Positions 52,179 through 64,000 of a DNA stretch of 64,000 bases are shown here, piece by piece. The notes beneath the pieces were generated by a model. It made no database searches. It saw nothing but the letters and a program-made list of their open reading frames with translations, and was not told where the DNA came from. A program made the translations under genes and the position numbers. Position 1 is the stretch's first letter. Each line of letters begins with the position of its first letter. The DNA lies in NCBI GenBank assembly GCA_030272585.1, contig BSYQ01000013.1, forward strand, positions 992,001-1,056,000. The letters are read 5' to 3'. The stretch comes from Bryopsis sp. KO-2023 (taxonomy: Eukaryota; Chlorophyta; Ulvophyceae; Bryopsidales; Bryopsidaceae).

Positions 52179-54520
52179 AGCAATATCTGGCAAGAATTGG
52201 CCCAAACGCATTTACTTTCTTTTTCGAAAAATGAATGAAACAAAAAACCAAAAAAAGCTCCCCGCGGTCAGGTCTTCTCGATTTTGTGATAAGCAAGCAA
52301 CAAGGAAGAAGACCTATGAATGAAGCGCCAGACTTTTTTTTTTAGGGGGGGGGGACTTTTTTTTTTAGGGGGGGGGGACTTTTTTTTTTAGGGGGGGGGG
52401 GGGAAATCACTTATTTTCTCCTTTTCTTTGGAATGGTTGGATGGATTCATGTCTGACTTTTTAAGATGGAGGCGTTCCAACTGATATATATATATATATA
52501 TTGTAACTGATAGTTACAATATGGGAAAAAAGAGGTCATCACTCTCCATAGTAACGGAGAAGCAAAAATGTTCAGAACTGACCCAGAAAGCTTCCTGAAT
52601 TCCCAGAAAAAGGGAAACGCAGAAAGTATGTTCCAATTAGAGGTGAAAAACTCTTTTTGTTCTATTGTGGAAAGGACTGATTTAGTTGGGTAGTTGCTGT
52701 GCAGTTTGTACAGTTAGTATCAAGGATTTTTGTTCACGCACTGAACATCAATCCATAAGCAGGCTGGTAATTGTTTAGCCTCTAGTGCAGCTATTTGAAA
52801 ACAGTAAAACCGCAAGCCCGGGGTTGGTCTGACTTGGGGGTAGTAATCTCCCTCCACCTCTGTCCTCTTTCACTGTTAATCTATCTATCTATCTATACAG
52901 GTGTATTTCATTGCCCGAATTACTCCTTCTCACCTCATGTGAAGTGTGGGATTACTATTATTTGCAGAGACCACACCCAACCCACAATAGCAATTAAAAA
53001 CTACTAAGCTGTGAGGGTGCAAAACTGACATGGGCATACCCCTGACAAAAGCACAGCACGACCTCCAATGACAAAACGGGCGATCAACTTCACAAAAATA
53101 AAAAAATGAAGAAACAGACCATCGAAAAAGAAACCGCAAAAAAAAAAAAGTGTTTTGGACATGAATGCTCCTCATCGTCCTGGACGATTTTCTCGCACCA
53201 TATATCTCCAGCAGTTTTTTGAGAAAACACTTCCAGAGTATTTGAAAAAAAAAAAAAAGAACGAAAAAAAAAGGACAGCAACACGTACATGTGGGAAATA
53301 AGATGGCACAGACAAGGGGGATGAACAGAAACCAAAGAGTCGAAGGAGCAACCTTTCCTTCAGATTTTTAAAATCCATCAACCGATCGGGCTAGTTTGTT
53401 CACAATTGTTTCACCCCTTGAAAACTCAGCTTGCACAAAGAGAGCATGTCCTCGGTTTTTTCACGTGAAAAGAGAGTTTTTTTCTTCTTTTTTTGGGGGA
53501 AGGAGGATGGGGGGAAATATAATGATAAGAAGAAAAACAAAGTATTCCCACCCCCTCCTCCTCTTCTTCTCGATATCAAAAACACTAATTTTTGGTTTTC
53601 AATTCATATATATCGCCTTGTTCCAGTAAGACCCCCCCCCCAAAATATCGCCTCCTCACTTTTTCTTTTTCTTTCGATCTCTCCAACAAAGCATGCATTG
53701 CAAAAAAAAAAAAGGAAAAAAAACAAAGAAAAAGAAAAATATAAAAATGCAAACAGTTAATACAAGAGGCTTTTCTCCTTCCACACAACTCGTTTTTTCT
53801 TCTAAAAAATTGAACCTTTTCCATTTATGATGGTTTTTTTTTTTCTTTTCTACCTGTTTTTTTTTCTTTTTTTTTCTAACACACAGAACATCTTTTTGAT
53901 TGCTTTTCTCCTTCGCAAAACTACTTACAGCCCCTTCCACCCACTAAACATCATGCATCTCCTTTTTTCTTTTCTTTTCATTTTCTCACCCACTCTTCTT
54001 TTAAAAGTAGAACCGCCCAACCCTTCTATTCGTATTTTTCTTTCGTCTTTTTTTTTTTTTTTTTTCAGCAGTCCCAGAAAATTATAACGTACCCTGATAG
54101 AAATCACATTTGCCAGATTTAGTCACAAACCCTGCTAATTCCCCCCCCCCCTCCACCCGCCCCGGAAAAAAACCAAAACCGAAACCAGAACAGAATCACA
54201 AATTCGACACTGTATTTGCAAATCTCCACCCCCCCCTCCCCAAACCCACACACTCTTTTTTTTTCGAAATATCAAAAAAAAAAAAAAAGAAAACAAGAAT
54301 TTGACTCAACATAATCTACTTGACTATGTACAGAGGTGAAGGTCTTTCGCTGTTCGCTTTTTTTTTTTCCCTTGTTTTTGCACCATTCACATTCATAGAA
54401 AATATCCGAGCGAAAATATAACATACACATACATGGGCCTGTGTATATTTTTTTTCCCTCCAATACATGGAAGCATGTGTGAATTTCCCCCCCCTCCCCC
54501 CCCCCTCTCGAAAATGTCGA
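52179..54520. other. Intergenic region between convergent genes
   Basis: No gene is seen. It holds three copies of a 27-bp unit made of (T)n aGGG runs at 52330-52402, a TA-rich palindrome near 52480-52525, CTAT repeats near 52878-52898 and long A/T/C homopolymers. Strand asymmetry changes here: G-rich on the plus strand to the left, C-rich to the right, matching convergent transcription. Confidence 0.55.
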
Positions 54521-57500
54521 TCAACCTTGCTTCATCCAGGGATGTTCAAGCACTTGGGCTGCCGTCAGTCTTTTTGTCGAACTGATTTCTAACAGGCTTC
54601 CGACCAGATCTTTTGCCCTTCGAAATTTTATGAAAAAAAAAAACAACAATTATCAGTTTTTCTTTCAAAAAATTTCTTCGTGCTTTGAGCAAAAATTTTC
54701 ATGACATAAAATTGGATTTGCACCTATTTCCATCATTTATTTTCCAAACAAAAGGGGGGGGGGGAAGTGAAATTCTCTACGAAAAGGCTGGTCACAATTG
54801 ATAAATTAAACTATAAAGTATATAAGAAAATCAAAATGAAATTTTTCTATTTTTCGAGTGAGTTTGAACTATCATCATGAGTGAAACCCCCCCCAAAAAA
54901 ATTAAACTAAAAAAAACGAAGCAAACAAAAACACAGTTTCAAGGAAAGAACTATGACAAGCTTCTCAAAAAACTGAAATATAAAAGGTTATTTATATAGT
55001 TAAAAAAAAAAAACTGGTGACATTTCACTCACAGATCGGATGTGTCCCTCCACTGGGGTTTGTCAAAACCATAATCGGCTCCCAGAATCTTGTCAAAAAT
55101 TTGACTGTCGCTTTTCCCTGCGAACGGCTGCAAACCCGACAGCAAAACGTACAGCAGCACCCCAGCGCTCCACATATCCACAGCTTTGCCGTAAGTTTTG
55201 TTTCTGTCCTCCGCGATGACTTCGGGGGCTACATAATAGAGAGTCCCACACATCGTTTGCAAGGGTCGGGCAGTTTGCTTTGCTAAACCGAAATCGGCAA
55301 TTTTTATGGACTCCAGGTCATCCTTCCTTTCCAGCAGAATGTTTTCGAGTTTCAAATCTCGATGAGTGACATTCCTGCCACCCAAAAAAACAAACAAAAA
55401 ACAACTTTCAATAAATTAATGTAAATTCTAATGTAAAACAAACACTCATTTATTTAACATAAATAAAATATGTGCATATATTCATACATATCTTACATAT
55501 TTTTTATTTGAATGAACAATGAGTCTGAATCATGCAGAAATGTAGAAGGATTCGACATTTAATTTTCTTCAGCAGTTTTTTTTGCACCTAGTTTTTTTCG
55601 CGTTAATTTTCTTTTCATTCCCCCCGCCTCAAAAAATATCAGATGTTTTGAAATCCATTTCAAAATTCCGCAACCCTCAAAAATCAATCAAACTGCATAT
55701 GGATATATTTCTCATGCAATTGATATGAGAAAGAGAGGAGAATTTTCCTTACTTGCTGTGCAGATATCCAATTCCTTCGATCAATTGTCGAAATATTTTT
55801 CTTGTGGAGGCTTCTGGAGGCCTCTGCAAGACTACCTCCAGCAGCCGTCCACCCGACATCAATTCAAAGATCATGTATATCTGAATTAAAAATGAAAAAA
55901 AAGAAAAACTTTATTTGTTTGCTCCTCACAACATTGATTTTTTTTTTCTTTTTTAAAAGTAAATGACAAGAAAAAAAAAAAAAAATGGAGTTGTAGTGGA
56001 ATGCCAGCTTTTGAGCTTCAGGTTGAAAAATATATTTAAAAAAAAGTAAGAAAAATGTGTGTATGTGTTTTCCCCTGTACTAATATTAATCTGTGTGATG
56101 GAAAAAAAAAAAAAACCCCAAAAAACGGCTGCATCGTATTCCAGCAACAAATAAGTTTCATCCTTTTTTGATTAATGAATACAAGATGCAAAACAATCTG
56201 TAAAATCAGGATTCATGTAGCTTTTCCCTACAAAAAAATAAATAACAATAATAATAATAAAATAGCAATTATTTATACATTTCTCGCACTACGAGTTGGA
56301 AAAAACCAACCTTGTTGATACGTTCTTTTTCCCCTGAAATGGTTTCTGTGGATCCTCTTCTAAACGCTCTTTTGAATGAGAATAACACTTCAGTGGAGCG
56401 AAGTTTAATAATATAAAATAAAATAGAAATATATATAACAATAATAAGAAGAATATAAGAATACAAGCAAACCTTTTTCTTGTCGACATAAAACTCGATC
56501 AACGGAACGATGTTTTTGTGATCCAATCCTGCAGATATTGAAATTTCTCGGAAAATATCCTCCCTGTGAAATAACGTCACAATATATTTTTTTCCTCACA
56601 ATTTAAATTTTTCCTTTGCAAGCATGAATTTTTTGCATTCACTGTAATTTTGGCAAACTAAAAAAGAAAGCCAAAACAACATTGAAGTCGGCATCTCAAT
56701 TTTTATTTTTTTTTAATTTAAAAAATTCAAAAGCTTGGAATCCAGAAAAAAAAAAATCATATCGGAATGGGAAGAAAAAAAAAAGCACAACACACACGTA
56801 GAAAATCAAAACAAAAGAAAGAAAAAAACCCATGGAATCTGAATCGCAAAATTGATTGTTTCGAGGGGGGGGGGGAGGAATAAAAACAAATCTGAGTTGC
56901 ATGTTTGCAGGAAAAAAAAAAGAAGAGTGATGTGTATCGCTTAAAAGCCACAGTGAAACTCATGTGTCCTCTTGTTTGTCGAAACAAACATTTATGGGAT
57001 TTAATAAGTTGCAGATTTGGAAAAGGATTCAAAGGGAAAAAAATGAAGCTTAAAATTAAATTGAATAAATTAAATAAACTTCTCCGACCTGGACATTGCA
57101 TCTGGGTTGGGGTGGCTTGTGCTTGGGAAAGTCATGACCTTGCATGCAAAAGTTTCCTGGGTTCCTTTGCGGACAACCTCTATGACCTGAGCAAAACCTA
57201 ACACAATCTATGCACAATTAATTCAATTCCAGCATGGTTGATACGTAAAACCTGATCCCCATTGCTGCAAATTTTTGTACTGCCAGAAAACCAGGCATTT
57301 ATCGCTGTACTCTTGATTTGAGTGGCGAAGTATGGAGGAAGAAAGGGACCAGCATATTCACTTGAAATATATATTTAAAAAAAAAAAAATAATGTGAGGG
57401 TTTGCTCGGATTTTGAAGAAAATATTACTCATCAGAAATAATATTTCCATATTATTGTGCTGCGATTCCCAGTCGGATTAGAATTCATCGTTACCTCCTT

Positions 57501-57886
57501 CGGCGATGACGCCATTAAACTTATATACAGCCTTCACAGATCCTCTCATGAATTTTGGACTGCAAAAAAAAAAAAAACACACAAAACAGATAACTACCCG
57601 AAGAAAAAAAAAAAAAAACTTCAGATGAAGGCCAATTTTCTTTCCTCGTTTTGGAATGGAAATGTCGAGATACGGTTGTGAAATACAGGCGATTTTTTTG
57701 TATTTTTTTGTATTTTGTTTTTTTTGGGGGGGGGGCTTGCCTTGAGTATGCCAACTGTTCAGGGTCCATCGCGCTGGCGTTTCGCAGCAGCTCCGGTTGC
57801 CCGCCGTTACTGTTCAGCGGATAACCCTGCGGCTCCGCGTGTCCATTTTCATGCCCGGCTGGGTTGGGCGCCGAAAAGCAGCACCC
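54521..57886 (-). CDS. CAMK-group protein kinase, seven exons
   Basis: Exons (minus): 57741-57886, 57495-57559, 57080-57197, 56473-56563, 55753-55880, 55033-55374, 54521-54617; all phases match. The first intron has a GC donor (AG|GCAAGC), the others GT. The product is a bare Ser/Thr kinase domain: glycine loop IAEGGFAQV, ATP lysine in FACKVM, C-helix FREISI, hinge FELMSGG, catalytic HRDLKLENILL, DFGLAK, GTLYYVAPEV, WSAGVLLYVLLSG, ending HPWMKQG. No EF hands or regulatory tail. Residues from an internal ATG at 57769 give 289 aa. The exon opens in phase after an acceptor with GGG TGC TGC TTT, so an upstream ATG would give MGCCFSAPN, a myristoylation/palmitoylation-type start (inference). The pattern fits the CaMK/CHK2-like branch. 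Confidence 0.9.
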
Positions 57887-58591
57887 CTGCAAACATCCCA
57901 ACACGAAATCCAGCCTCTCGTTTCAAACAGAAGCAACGCACAGACCCACACAAGGTTTTTTCAGATGGATATGCACGGCAACCCTCCGAAAAAACAATTC
58001 CCGAAAGCTTTTTCCCTTCGAAAGCGAAAGACGCTCAAAGATTTTTTGCAGGGGGGTTGGGGCGTCGGGGTGTGAAACCAACTCAACAAGGACCGTCTTC
58101 AAGATTCTGGTGAACAGGGGTTTTCAGTTTAAAAAGACGGGAAAACGCTGAGAGAGAAAACGAAAGAAGGGACAAAAAGATGCATAATGGGAAGTGGATG
58201 CTGCGAGTAGTTTCGCAGGGGAAAAGAAAACCCAAGGCTTCTGTCAGAAACCGAAAAAGATTTTTTAACACGGCGAAAGAAGAGGGATGGTTGGCCCCCT
58301 CTCTTTCGTAAAGTCAACCAGTGGGGGGAGGAAAGAAAAAAAAAGCAAGGACGAAAAAACTCCTCCACAAAAAAAACAAACAGTAAGTGAGCACTCGCCA
58401 TTTTTCCGCAGGATCGTAATGGGGGGTTTGGAGCCTTCACGAGAGAGAAGTCCTGATTCGTCTATCACGTTTGGTTGGTTTTTTTTTTTCTTTGCGCTCT
58501 TTTTTTTTCGACAGGGCACGAGCTCTCGGCAAAATCTAGCTTTTGATATCGTAAGCGTGGAGCAAAAACGACGAAAAACCGTAATGGCTTA
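57887..58591. other. 5' flank of the kinase gene
   Basis: No supported gene. The likely first exon and promoter of the kinase lie here on the minus strand; I could not identify the start codon. Confidence 0.4.
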
Positions 58592-58990
58592 ATGGAAAAT
58601 CCTCCGAACGCTGCGGCCCAGATCCCCCCGTGGCCTCAATTCAAACCACCGCCCTGGCAAAACCGATTACGAATAGCTTCCGACGAAAAACGAGCAGCGA
58701 GAGTGTTGACTCACAGAAAACCTATGGAACCGCCCACAAAGCAAAACCTGAGCAAAATCGTCGTCGCGATCGAGTTTCCGACAAATGATCAGCACCAGCA
58801 GTCCTTTCCGAAAGAAGCAACCGTCTCACACTTCGTATGTCACACTTTCCTTTGGCCTTGTCGTCCGTTCATGATCGAAATGATTCTTGGCAACAGTGTA
58901 ACTGGGGAGGGGAAAGTTGGTGTGGGAGCCTGTGCTGAACGAAAGCTTGATATCAATGCATCCATGTCATATCAGATTAATCCATTCTAA
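58592..58990 (+). CDS. Hypothetical 132-residue ORF
   Basis: ATG-initiated frame (MENPPNAAAQIPPWPQFKPPPW...) with balanced base use, lying between two minus-strand genes and divergent from the kinase. Pro/Trp-rich start, mixed remainder, no motif, signal or membrane segment. It may be a real small gene or a chance frame in a kinase 5' region. Confidence 0.3.
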   Translation: MENPPNAAAQIPPWPQFKPPPWQNRLRIASDEKRAARVLTHRKPMEPPTKQNLSKIVVAIEFPTNDQHQQSFPKEATVSHFVCHTFLWPCRPFMIEMILGNSVTGEGKVGVGACAERKLDINASMSYQINPF

Positions 58991-61288
58991 TTTGGTGAAA
59001 GTTTGGGGGGTGATGGCCCCTTTTTGGGCCAAAAATTTTGGCTCATTGTAATTATTGGTTCTTGGTGGGTGGTAAGAGTTGGGAAAAAGAATACCTGTCA
59101 GGAAGGTATACTTGGGCAAATCTGCCAATTCCATTCAACATGCAATCCAGTGATGGTGTGCGAGCAGGATTTGGGAGACCTCGGATGACTGTTTACATCC
59201 AAGCCTGGGACCTTGCATCTAGAGGAAGATTCTGACATTTTGCAGAGATTGAATCGGTTGTTTGGAGGCCACCAAGCTGGGGGGATCTGAGCAACTTGAC
59301 TTTATCGAAGATGGGACTACCCTGCATACCTCCCGAGACAATTTTCGAGAAGCATTTTGTTGAACATCCTTTTCTTCGGTGCCCAGAAAAGTTTATATTG
59401 CACCTCAGTTACGCAAAGCCTATCATTATGACCTGTCAGGGACGGGTAATGGTTGTAACTTACAGCCATGCCAGTTGAACTCCCCCACATGCACTGAACT
59501 GGGGTCAATGGAACCACACTGGGACATGAAATAATAAAAAGTATTATTATGATTGCTTTGTGAGCAAAGAAAGAGAGGGATTATAATATATATAATCACC
59601 ACTGAGCAAAAAGTTTTTTTACCAACCCAAGAGTGTTGCTGGCTTGGTGTTGATGAACAAGCAACTTTTTGTCGATGAAAATTTGAAAAAGCTGCTACAC
59701 ATGAACTTGTATGTAAAAAAAGCTGGAAAAAGAGAGGTAGAGGGGAAAAAACGAAAAAAGGAAAAAAAGCATTGCGAGAAAATAGGACCTCTGAAGGGAA
59801 AGGAGTCAGTCTTGCCATGTTTGGGCCTTTTCTTTCCAGAAATTGTGGTTTTCTTTTGTCAATGGCTTTTTTTTTTTAACATTTTCAATCGGCTAAAAGA
59901 TTGAGGCGAGCTGTGGTCGTAATCAACTCTTGTTTGAAGTCTGACTGAGACTGGCCTTTATGAAACAAGAAGAAAGGAAAACTGGCTGTGGCGCTTATAG
60001 CAAGATGTTAAAGAAACGATACCTTCACAAAACATATGGGGTAGCATTTGTGAATACCAAGCGATCAGGGAAAAAAGAAAAAAAAAACTTGAGATTCAAT
60101 ACAACAGGAACCCATGCATGATAAAACCTGCAGGCTCGATTTCGTTCAGTAGCAAAGCAAAAGGAAACAAGACTTTGATAAACTAAAGGTGGTTTTATGG
60201 TGGTTTTATCCATTTTTCCACCGCGCACCGTTGTCAACAGTTTTCATCGTATTAGGCAGGATGCTCCCAAACTCCATCTCTCAACCCACACTAGACCAGC
60301 CCCACGGTCGAATCCATGATCAGCTTATCAATTAAATCAAAAAAAATATTGTATATATCTGCATATTATATCGTTCATTTTCGACCTCATATATTGGGTT
60401 CATCCCAGTAAGACTCACAGCAGACAGAAAACACTTCTCTTACAATTTCAATTCTCAAACATGCAAATCTTCGAATTTCCCTTTTAATAATACCTCATCC
60501 CGCTGTTCATATTGTTTCCAGACATCCATCCCTTTTTGAAGAATATTTCAAAAAAAATTCCCTTTATTTTCAACTCTTCCAAAGCAAAACGGTGTCGACC
60601 TTTTCTTCTCCCAACTTTTTTTTCAATTTCCCTTTCTCTTTCTACCTGATTTTCTCCTTTAGAGAAAACGGCGGGGATGTCCGACACACGATTCATTGTT
60701 GCATTCTTACAGGAAGAAAAAAGGGAACAAAAATGTAAAAATATTTCCAGTCTGTTTTGGATGCCTACTGAAACAAGTCCCCGAATGCGCTGCAATAAAA
60801 GGAACTGAGAATTCCATCAAAGATTGCTTCTCGATATTTTTGTTTTCTGTCCCTCCAACAAATTTTCTTCCCAACATATTTCTTTCTTTCTTTTTTTGTT
60901 TTTCTTTCTCTTCCCACAGAAATCTTTTTTTTTTCTTTTCGAGTTTACAACTCTTTTTTTTTTAACGCTCTGTTTTTCTTTCTCTTCCCACAAAAATCTT
61001 TTTTTTTTTTTCCTTTTCGAGTTTGAAACTCTTTTTCTCTAATGCCCTTTTTCTCTGATTCTCTTTTTTACCCCCCCCCCCCCCAATCTGTCTTTATTCT
61101 TCTAAGCACCTCATATGACACATAGGGGTAAGCAAAAAAAAAAGAATTTCAGTGAAAATTTTTTCTTTTGATAAATAAACTTCATTGAGTGCTCTTTCTC
61201 CCTCTTTTTCCATTTCTCATCCCAACTTTTCCTCAACTTTGTTTTTTCCGCCCCTCCCCTTCCCGTTCTTTGTTGACCATCATGTTAA
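58991..61288. other. Intergenic region between kinase and PP2C genes
   Basis: No convincing gene. It contains one copy of a dispersed repeat (59690-59855) also found in the PP2C gene, and T/C-rich homopolymer tracts with a short duplicated phrase (tttctttctcttcccaca) near 60900-61000. Confidence 0.5.
59690..59855. repeat. Dispersed repeat, copy 1
   Basis: Shares about 150 bp with 62962-63130, including the blocks aaaaagcattgc, gacctctgaagg, cagtcttgccat and tttctttccagaaattgtgg in the same order and orientation. Confidence 0.8.
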
Positions 61289-63604
61289 TCATGCGCGCCG
61301 CAGCCGAGAGTTCGTCAGCTTTCGAGGGGGGACTTTTCGCGGAGGAAGAGGGAGGGGCCGGAGACTCACCACCGCCACCGTGACGTTGTCCAAACTGCCT
61401 TGGAGCAACGCTTCGTCCACCAGCTCCCTTGCAGCCTTTTCTGGAGTGGATCCTTCGACCAGGAGCTTGCGAACCATGTCGCAAGCCCGCTGGTTGGACA
61501 TGACGTCCCAAAGACCGTCACAAGCAAGGATCAGAAAGTCGTCGAGCGGTGCAATTTCCTGAAAAAAATAAAAAATACAAAGCTGAAAAAAATTTAAAGA
61601 CATATGCATGCACATGAACAACATGATTGAATACGTAGTTTGTTTTTTATCAAGCCGATCGGCACTCCCCAAAATTGGGTTCAACATGTTTTTAGACTCC
61701 GTAAAAATATTCTGAAACGGTCTAGTAATAGTTAAAAAAATTACTTATCAAAAGTGTTTTTTACCCGAATCGTCAACTCGGGGACAGGGATTAAGGGGCC
61801 TGATCCATCTCTAGCCACAACAGATTCCAAGTGGCAGTCGCCCAAGGCTCTGGACACACCCAACTCTCCGTTTAAATACCCGTCCGCATCGATATGTCCA
61901 CCATCCCGGATCACCCGCTCCCTCTCGTTCTGCGGTTTATGATCAGTGGTAATCTGCGCATTAAGAGTTCACAATCAAAGGAAATGATATAGTAAAATAT
62001 CGGCTGTTGAGTGGCTGACCAATTACTCAGCTCAGATGCATCATCGAACATAATGACAACAAACAACATTGGCAAAATCAATATATATAAAATTTTTCTG
62101 TGGCAAAATCATACATATAAAATTTTCTGTGGCAAAATCAAACATATAAAATTTTCTGTGCCAAAATCAAAATATAAAATTTTCTGCGGCAAAATCAAAC
62201 ATATAAAATTTTCTGTGGCGGGATTTTTTTAACAAGATTACAAGATTTCACAAACCAGACCTGTTGAGCGCGGCCATTGGTGCATAACACTGCACGAGAA
62301 TCCCCCAAGTTGGCGACAAGCATCTTCTGATCCACCACCGCCGCCACCAATGCCGTAGTCCCGCTTGCATCCAAGGTGCTGCCGTCGTCATCGAACCGCC
62401 GCCACAGCTCCGTATCACACCTGAGTCCAAAAAAATAACACCCACACACCCCTCATAACAGCAGCATTACATAATGCACAGTCAGTCCAGCAGTCCCATC
62501 TTGATGGGCCATCAAAAACAGAAAACAGCACACAACGACGATGTAAATGTGATCTTTAAATAGAGTGCTCGACAGCTCAGCTCTTCACCTGGCAAATGCG
62601 CCCCGGATAGCTTCTTCATGACTGCAGTCCTCTTGTTCCGCCAGAAACCTCGAGAAATTGTCTGCCACGAATGCAGAGCTCTGACAGCCGCCATGGCCAT
62701 CGAAGATTCCAACAACAGCATCCATGGTAGGAGACCCCTCGCTGCAGGCCTGGTCGAACACCACTAGGTGGGCGTCTTCCATAGACCTCCTGTCCCCGAT
62801 GTCCGATGCAACCCCACACACCACAGGTATTTTTTCTGCCTCAGCTTTGCTAGAGCTGGGCACTGTGGGTGGGGGCTGCTCATGGTCCATGGAGGGGTCG
62901 GGCGCAACAGGGGGCACAGCAGAGGATGCTCCAGGTTCATGGCTGCCAGGCTCAATCGATGCTGCGCACGAACATACAAGTGAAAAAGTTGGACAAAGGG
63001 CTGGAGGGAAAAAAAAAGAAGGAAAAAAGCATTGCACGGAAATGGGACCTCTGAAGGGGAAGGAGGCAGTCTTGCCATATCAAGGCTTTTTCTTTCCAGA
63101 AATTGTGGGGTTTTTTCCAGAAATTGTGGTGTCCTGCCCAAAGGATTGCTTTTTCTTTTAACTTAAAGACATTCTCAATTCACAATTTCCCCCCCCTGCT
63201 TTTCTCATCATGCGTTTATCAAAATAATGTTTTTTCGCTGGGAACGCTCGAAGAATATGTTCGCTGCCCCCGAGGGCGTATTTGCAAAAACAGTCCAAAA
63301 ACTGGATTCTGAAAAATTTTCAGGCAGCAAACAATTGCTCTCTTTGTTTATTTTACATGCACGTACAATGGGATTTGATTGGTTTGAATGACTGAAATCA
63401 GTAGGGGAACACACCTGGAACGGCTGCAATGCTCCAAGCTGCCTTATCCACCACCACAACCACCTCGATTTCTTCTGACTTGTGAGGGGGGTGGCTGGGT
63501 GGTGGCACGGTGGCGGTCTTCCGGGTACAGCGGCGAATGCAAATCGCCACCGCCAGTGACGCAATCGTCGCCACGATGCAGAGTTCGATCACGATGGCAT
63601 TCAA
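61289..63604 (-). CDS. PP2C-type (PPM) protein phosphatase with N-terminal membrane segment
   Basis: Exons (minus): 63415-63604, 62589-62961, 62261-62420, 61765-61953, 61289-61558, all in phase with AG/GT borders. Exon 1 encodes a transmembrane helix ([19 protein letters not shown]) followed by a basic stop-transfer RRCTRK and a Pro-rich linker. The Mn/Mg-dependent PPM domain follows with all signature motifs: [68 protein letters not shown] and [11 protein letters not shown]. It dephosphorylates Ser/Thr; the target is unknown. The frame ends at a stop at 61289 after a basic tail, although a GTGAGT just after VTVAV could start another intron. The start codon is not in these exons. Confidence 0.9.
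62072..62220. repeat. 29-bp tandem repeat in a PP2C intron
   Basis: Five slightly varied copies of a roughly 29-bp unit (caaaatcaaacatataaaat...ttctgtgg) inside the third PP2C intron. Confidence 0.9.
62962..63135. repeat. Dispersed repeat, copy 2, at the 3' end of a PP2C intron
   Basis: Second copy of the repeat at 59690-59855. On the PP2C coding strand its last bases are the intron's acceptor (GTGCGCAG), so the repeat supplies the 3' splice site. Confidence 0.8.
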
Positions 63605-64000
63605 CTGACACACCGAGTAGTACACACAGTTTTAATCAACACTCCATCGCCAATGGTCGGAAAAAAAAAGAGAAAAAAAACAAGTGGTTGTTTACAAACC
63701 AAGATTCCGAAGAATTGCACCGATTTTATTGTTGCTCCGGTAATTAAAGAGCCACCGTGTTCATTCAAATATTCTTGGTTCCGACGAACTGATTTTAAAA
63801 CATATTTCTGTAGCCAACAATATCCATGCAAGTCACATCTTGCTTGACTAAATTCTGTTCCTTATGAAATGTATACATTACTCGAACATGGTCACAAATA
63901 TGCATTCCACACATTCATGCCAGCATTCAGTGCCCAATCAAACCCAGTGAGAAAATACTACCTCCATTCTGCCGCTTTCTTCTCTTTTTTGGGGTCAGGG
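63605..64000 (-). other. 5' region of the PP2C gene
   Basis: A possible additional exon lies at about 63700-63840 (minus): it ends TTC GGA ATC TTG followed by GTTTGT, and joins in phase to the 63604 acceptor, extending the hydrophobic segment. Neither it nor the flank provides an in-frame ATG, so the true start may lie beyond the window. Confidence 0.3.

Noticed and set aside
55029-55397. Single-exon kinase fragment (pseudogene)
   Set aside because: Flanking exons with matching phases complete the whole kinase domain.

Overview
This is nuclear DNA of a eukaryote. The host genes have spliceosomal introns of roughly 75 to 450 bp with GT-AG ends (one GC-AG), there are no operons, the non-coding DNA is very rich in A/T homopolymers, and about 30 kb is packed with nested transposable elements. 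Gene content (SDR reductase with a possible organelle presequence, SCP-type phosphatase, CAMK-group kinase, PP2C phosphatase, plant-OCP3-like homeodomain protein) fits an alga or another plant-related protist, but the sequence alone does not fix the organism.

Layout. 1-3.2 kb: one intron-poor SDR gene (+). 3226-19431: a 16.2-kb hAT-type DNA transposon with CATACTATGGA ends, a matching 8-bp target duplication (actgccac), GATCGG/CCGATC-dense arrays inside both ends, a BED-finger hAT transposase (+) and a second, convergent three-exon gene (-) of unknown function. A 9.9-kb chromodomain Ty3/Gypsy element (4205-14101, minus strand, near-identical LTRs) sits inside the transposase gene, and a 538-bp TRIM-like element (6074-6611) sits inside that Gypsy element. 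20272-21359: a 1.09-kb non-autonomous relative of the hAT element with the same ends and its own 8-bp duplication, containing a long foldback with tRNA-like A and B boxes. 21944-33215: a small TA-flanked inverted-repeat element split by a 10.1-kb rearranged Ty3/Gypsy unit (22397-32514). The outer LTRs of that unit are in inverted orientation, yet a single 5-bp duplication flanks the unit. Its long frame carries a Dam-like NPPF segment between Gag and protease.

33.2-64 kb is host territory: an SCP/Dullard-like phosphatase with an N-terminal hydrophobic segment (+), a 9-kb C-poor gene-free stretch, a small protein with a PCNA-binding PIP box (-), a two-homeodomain-like gene (+), a CAMK-group kinase in seven exons (-) and a membrane-anchored PP2C phosphatase (-). 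The exon models for the kinase, PP2C, homeodomain gene and transposon accessory gene were built from reading-frame phase and splice signals, and all listed junctions keep frame.

The most noteworthy system is the giant hAT family: a large autonomous-type element with an extra gene, GATC-dense subterminal arrays and a matching short derivative 840 bp away.
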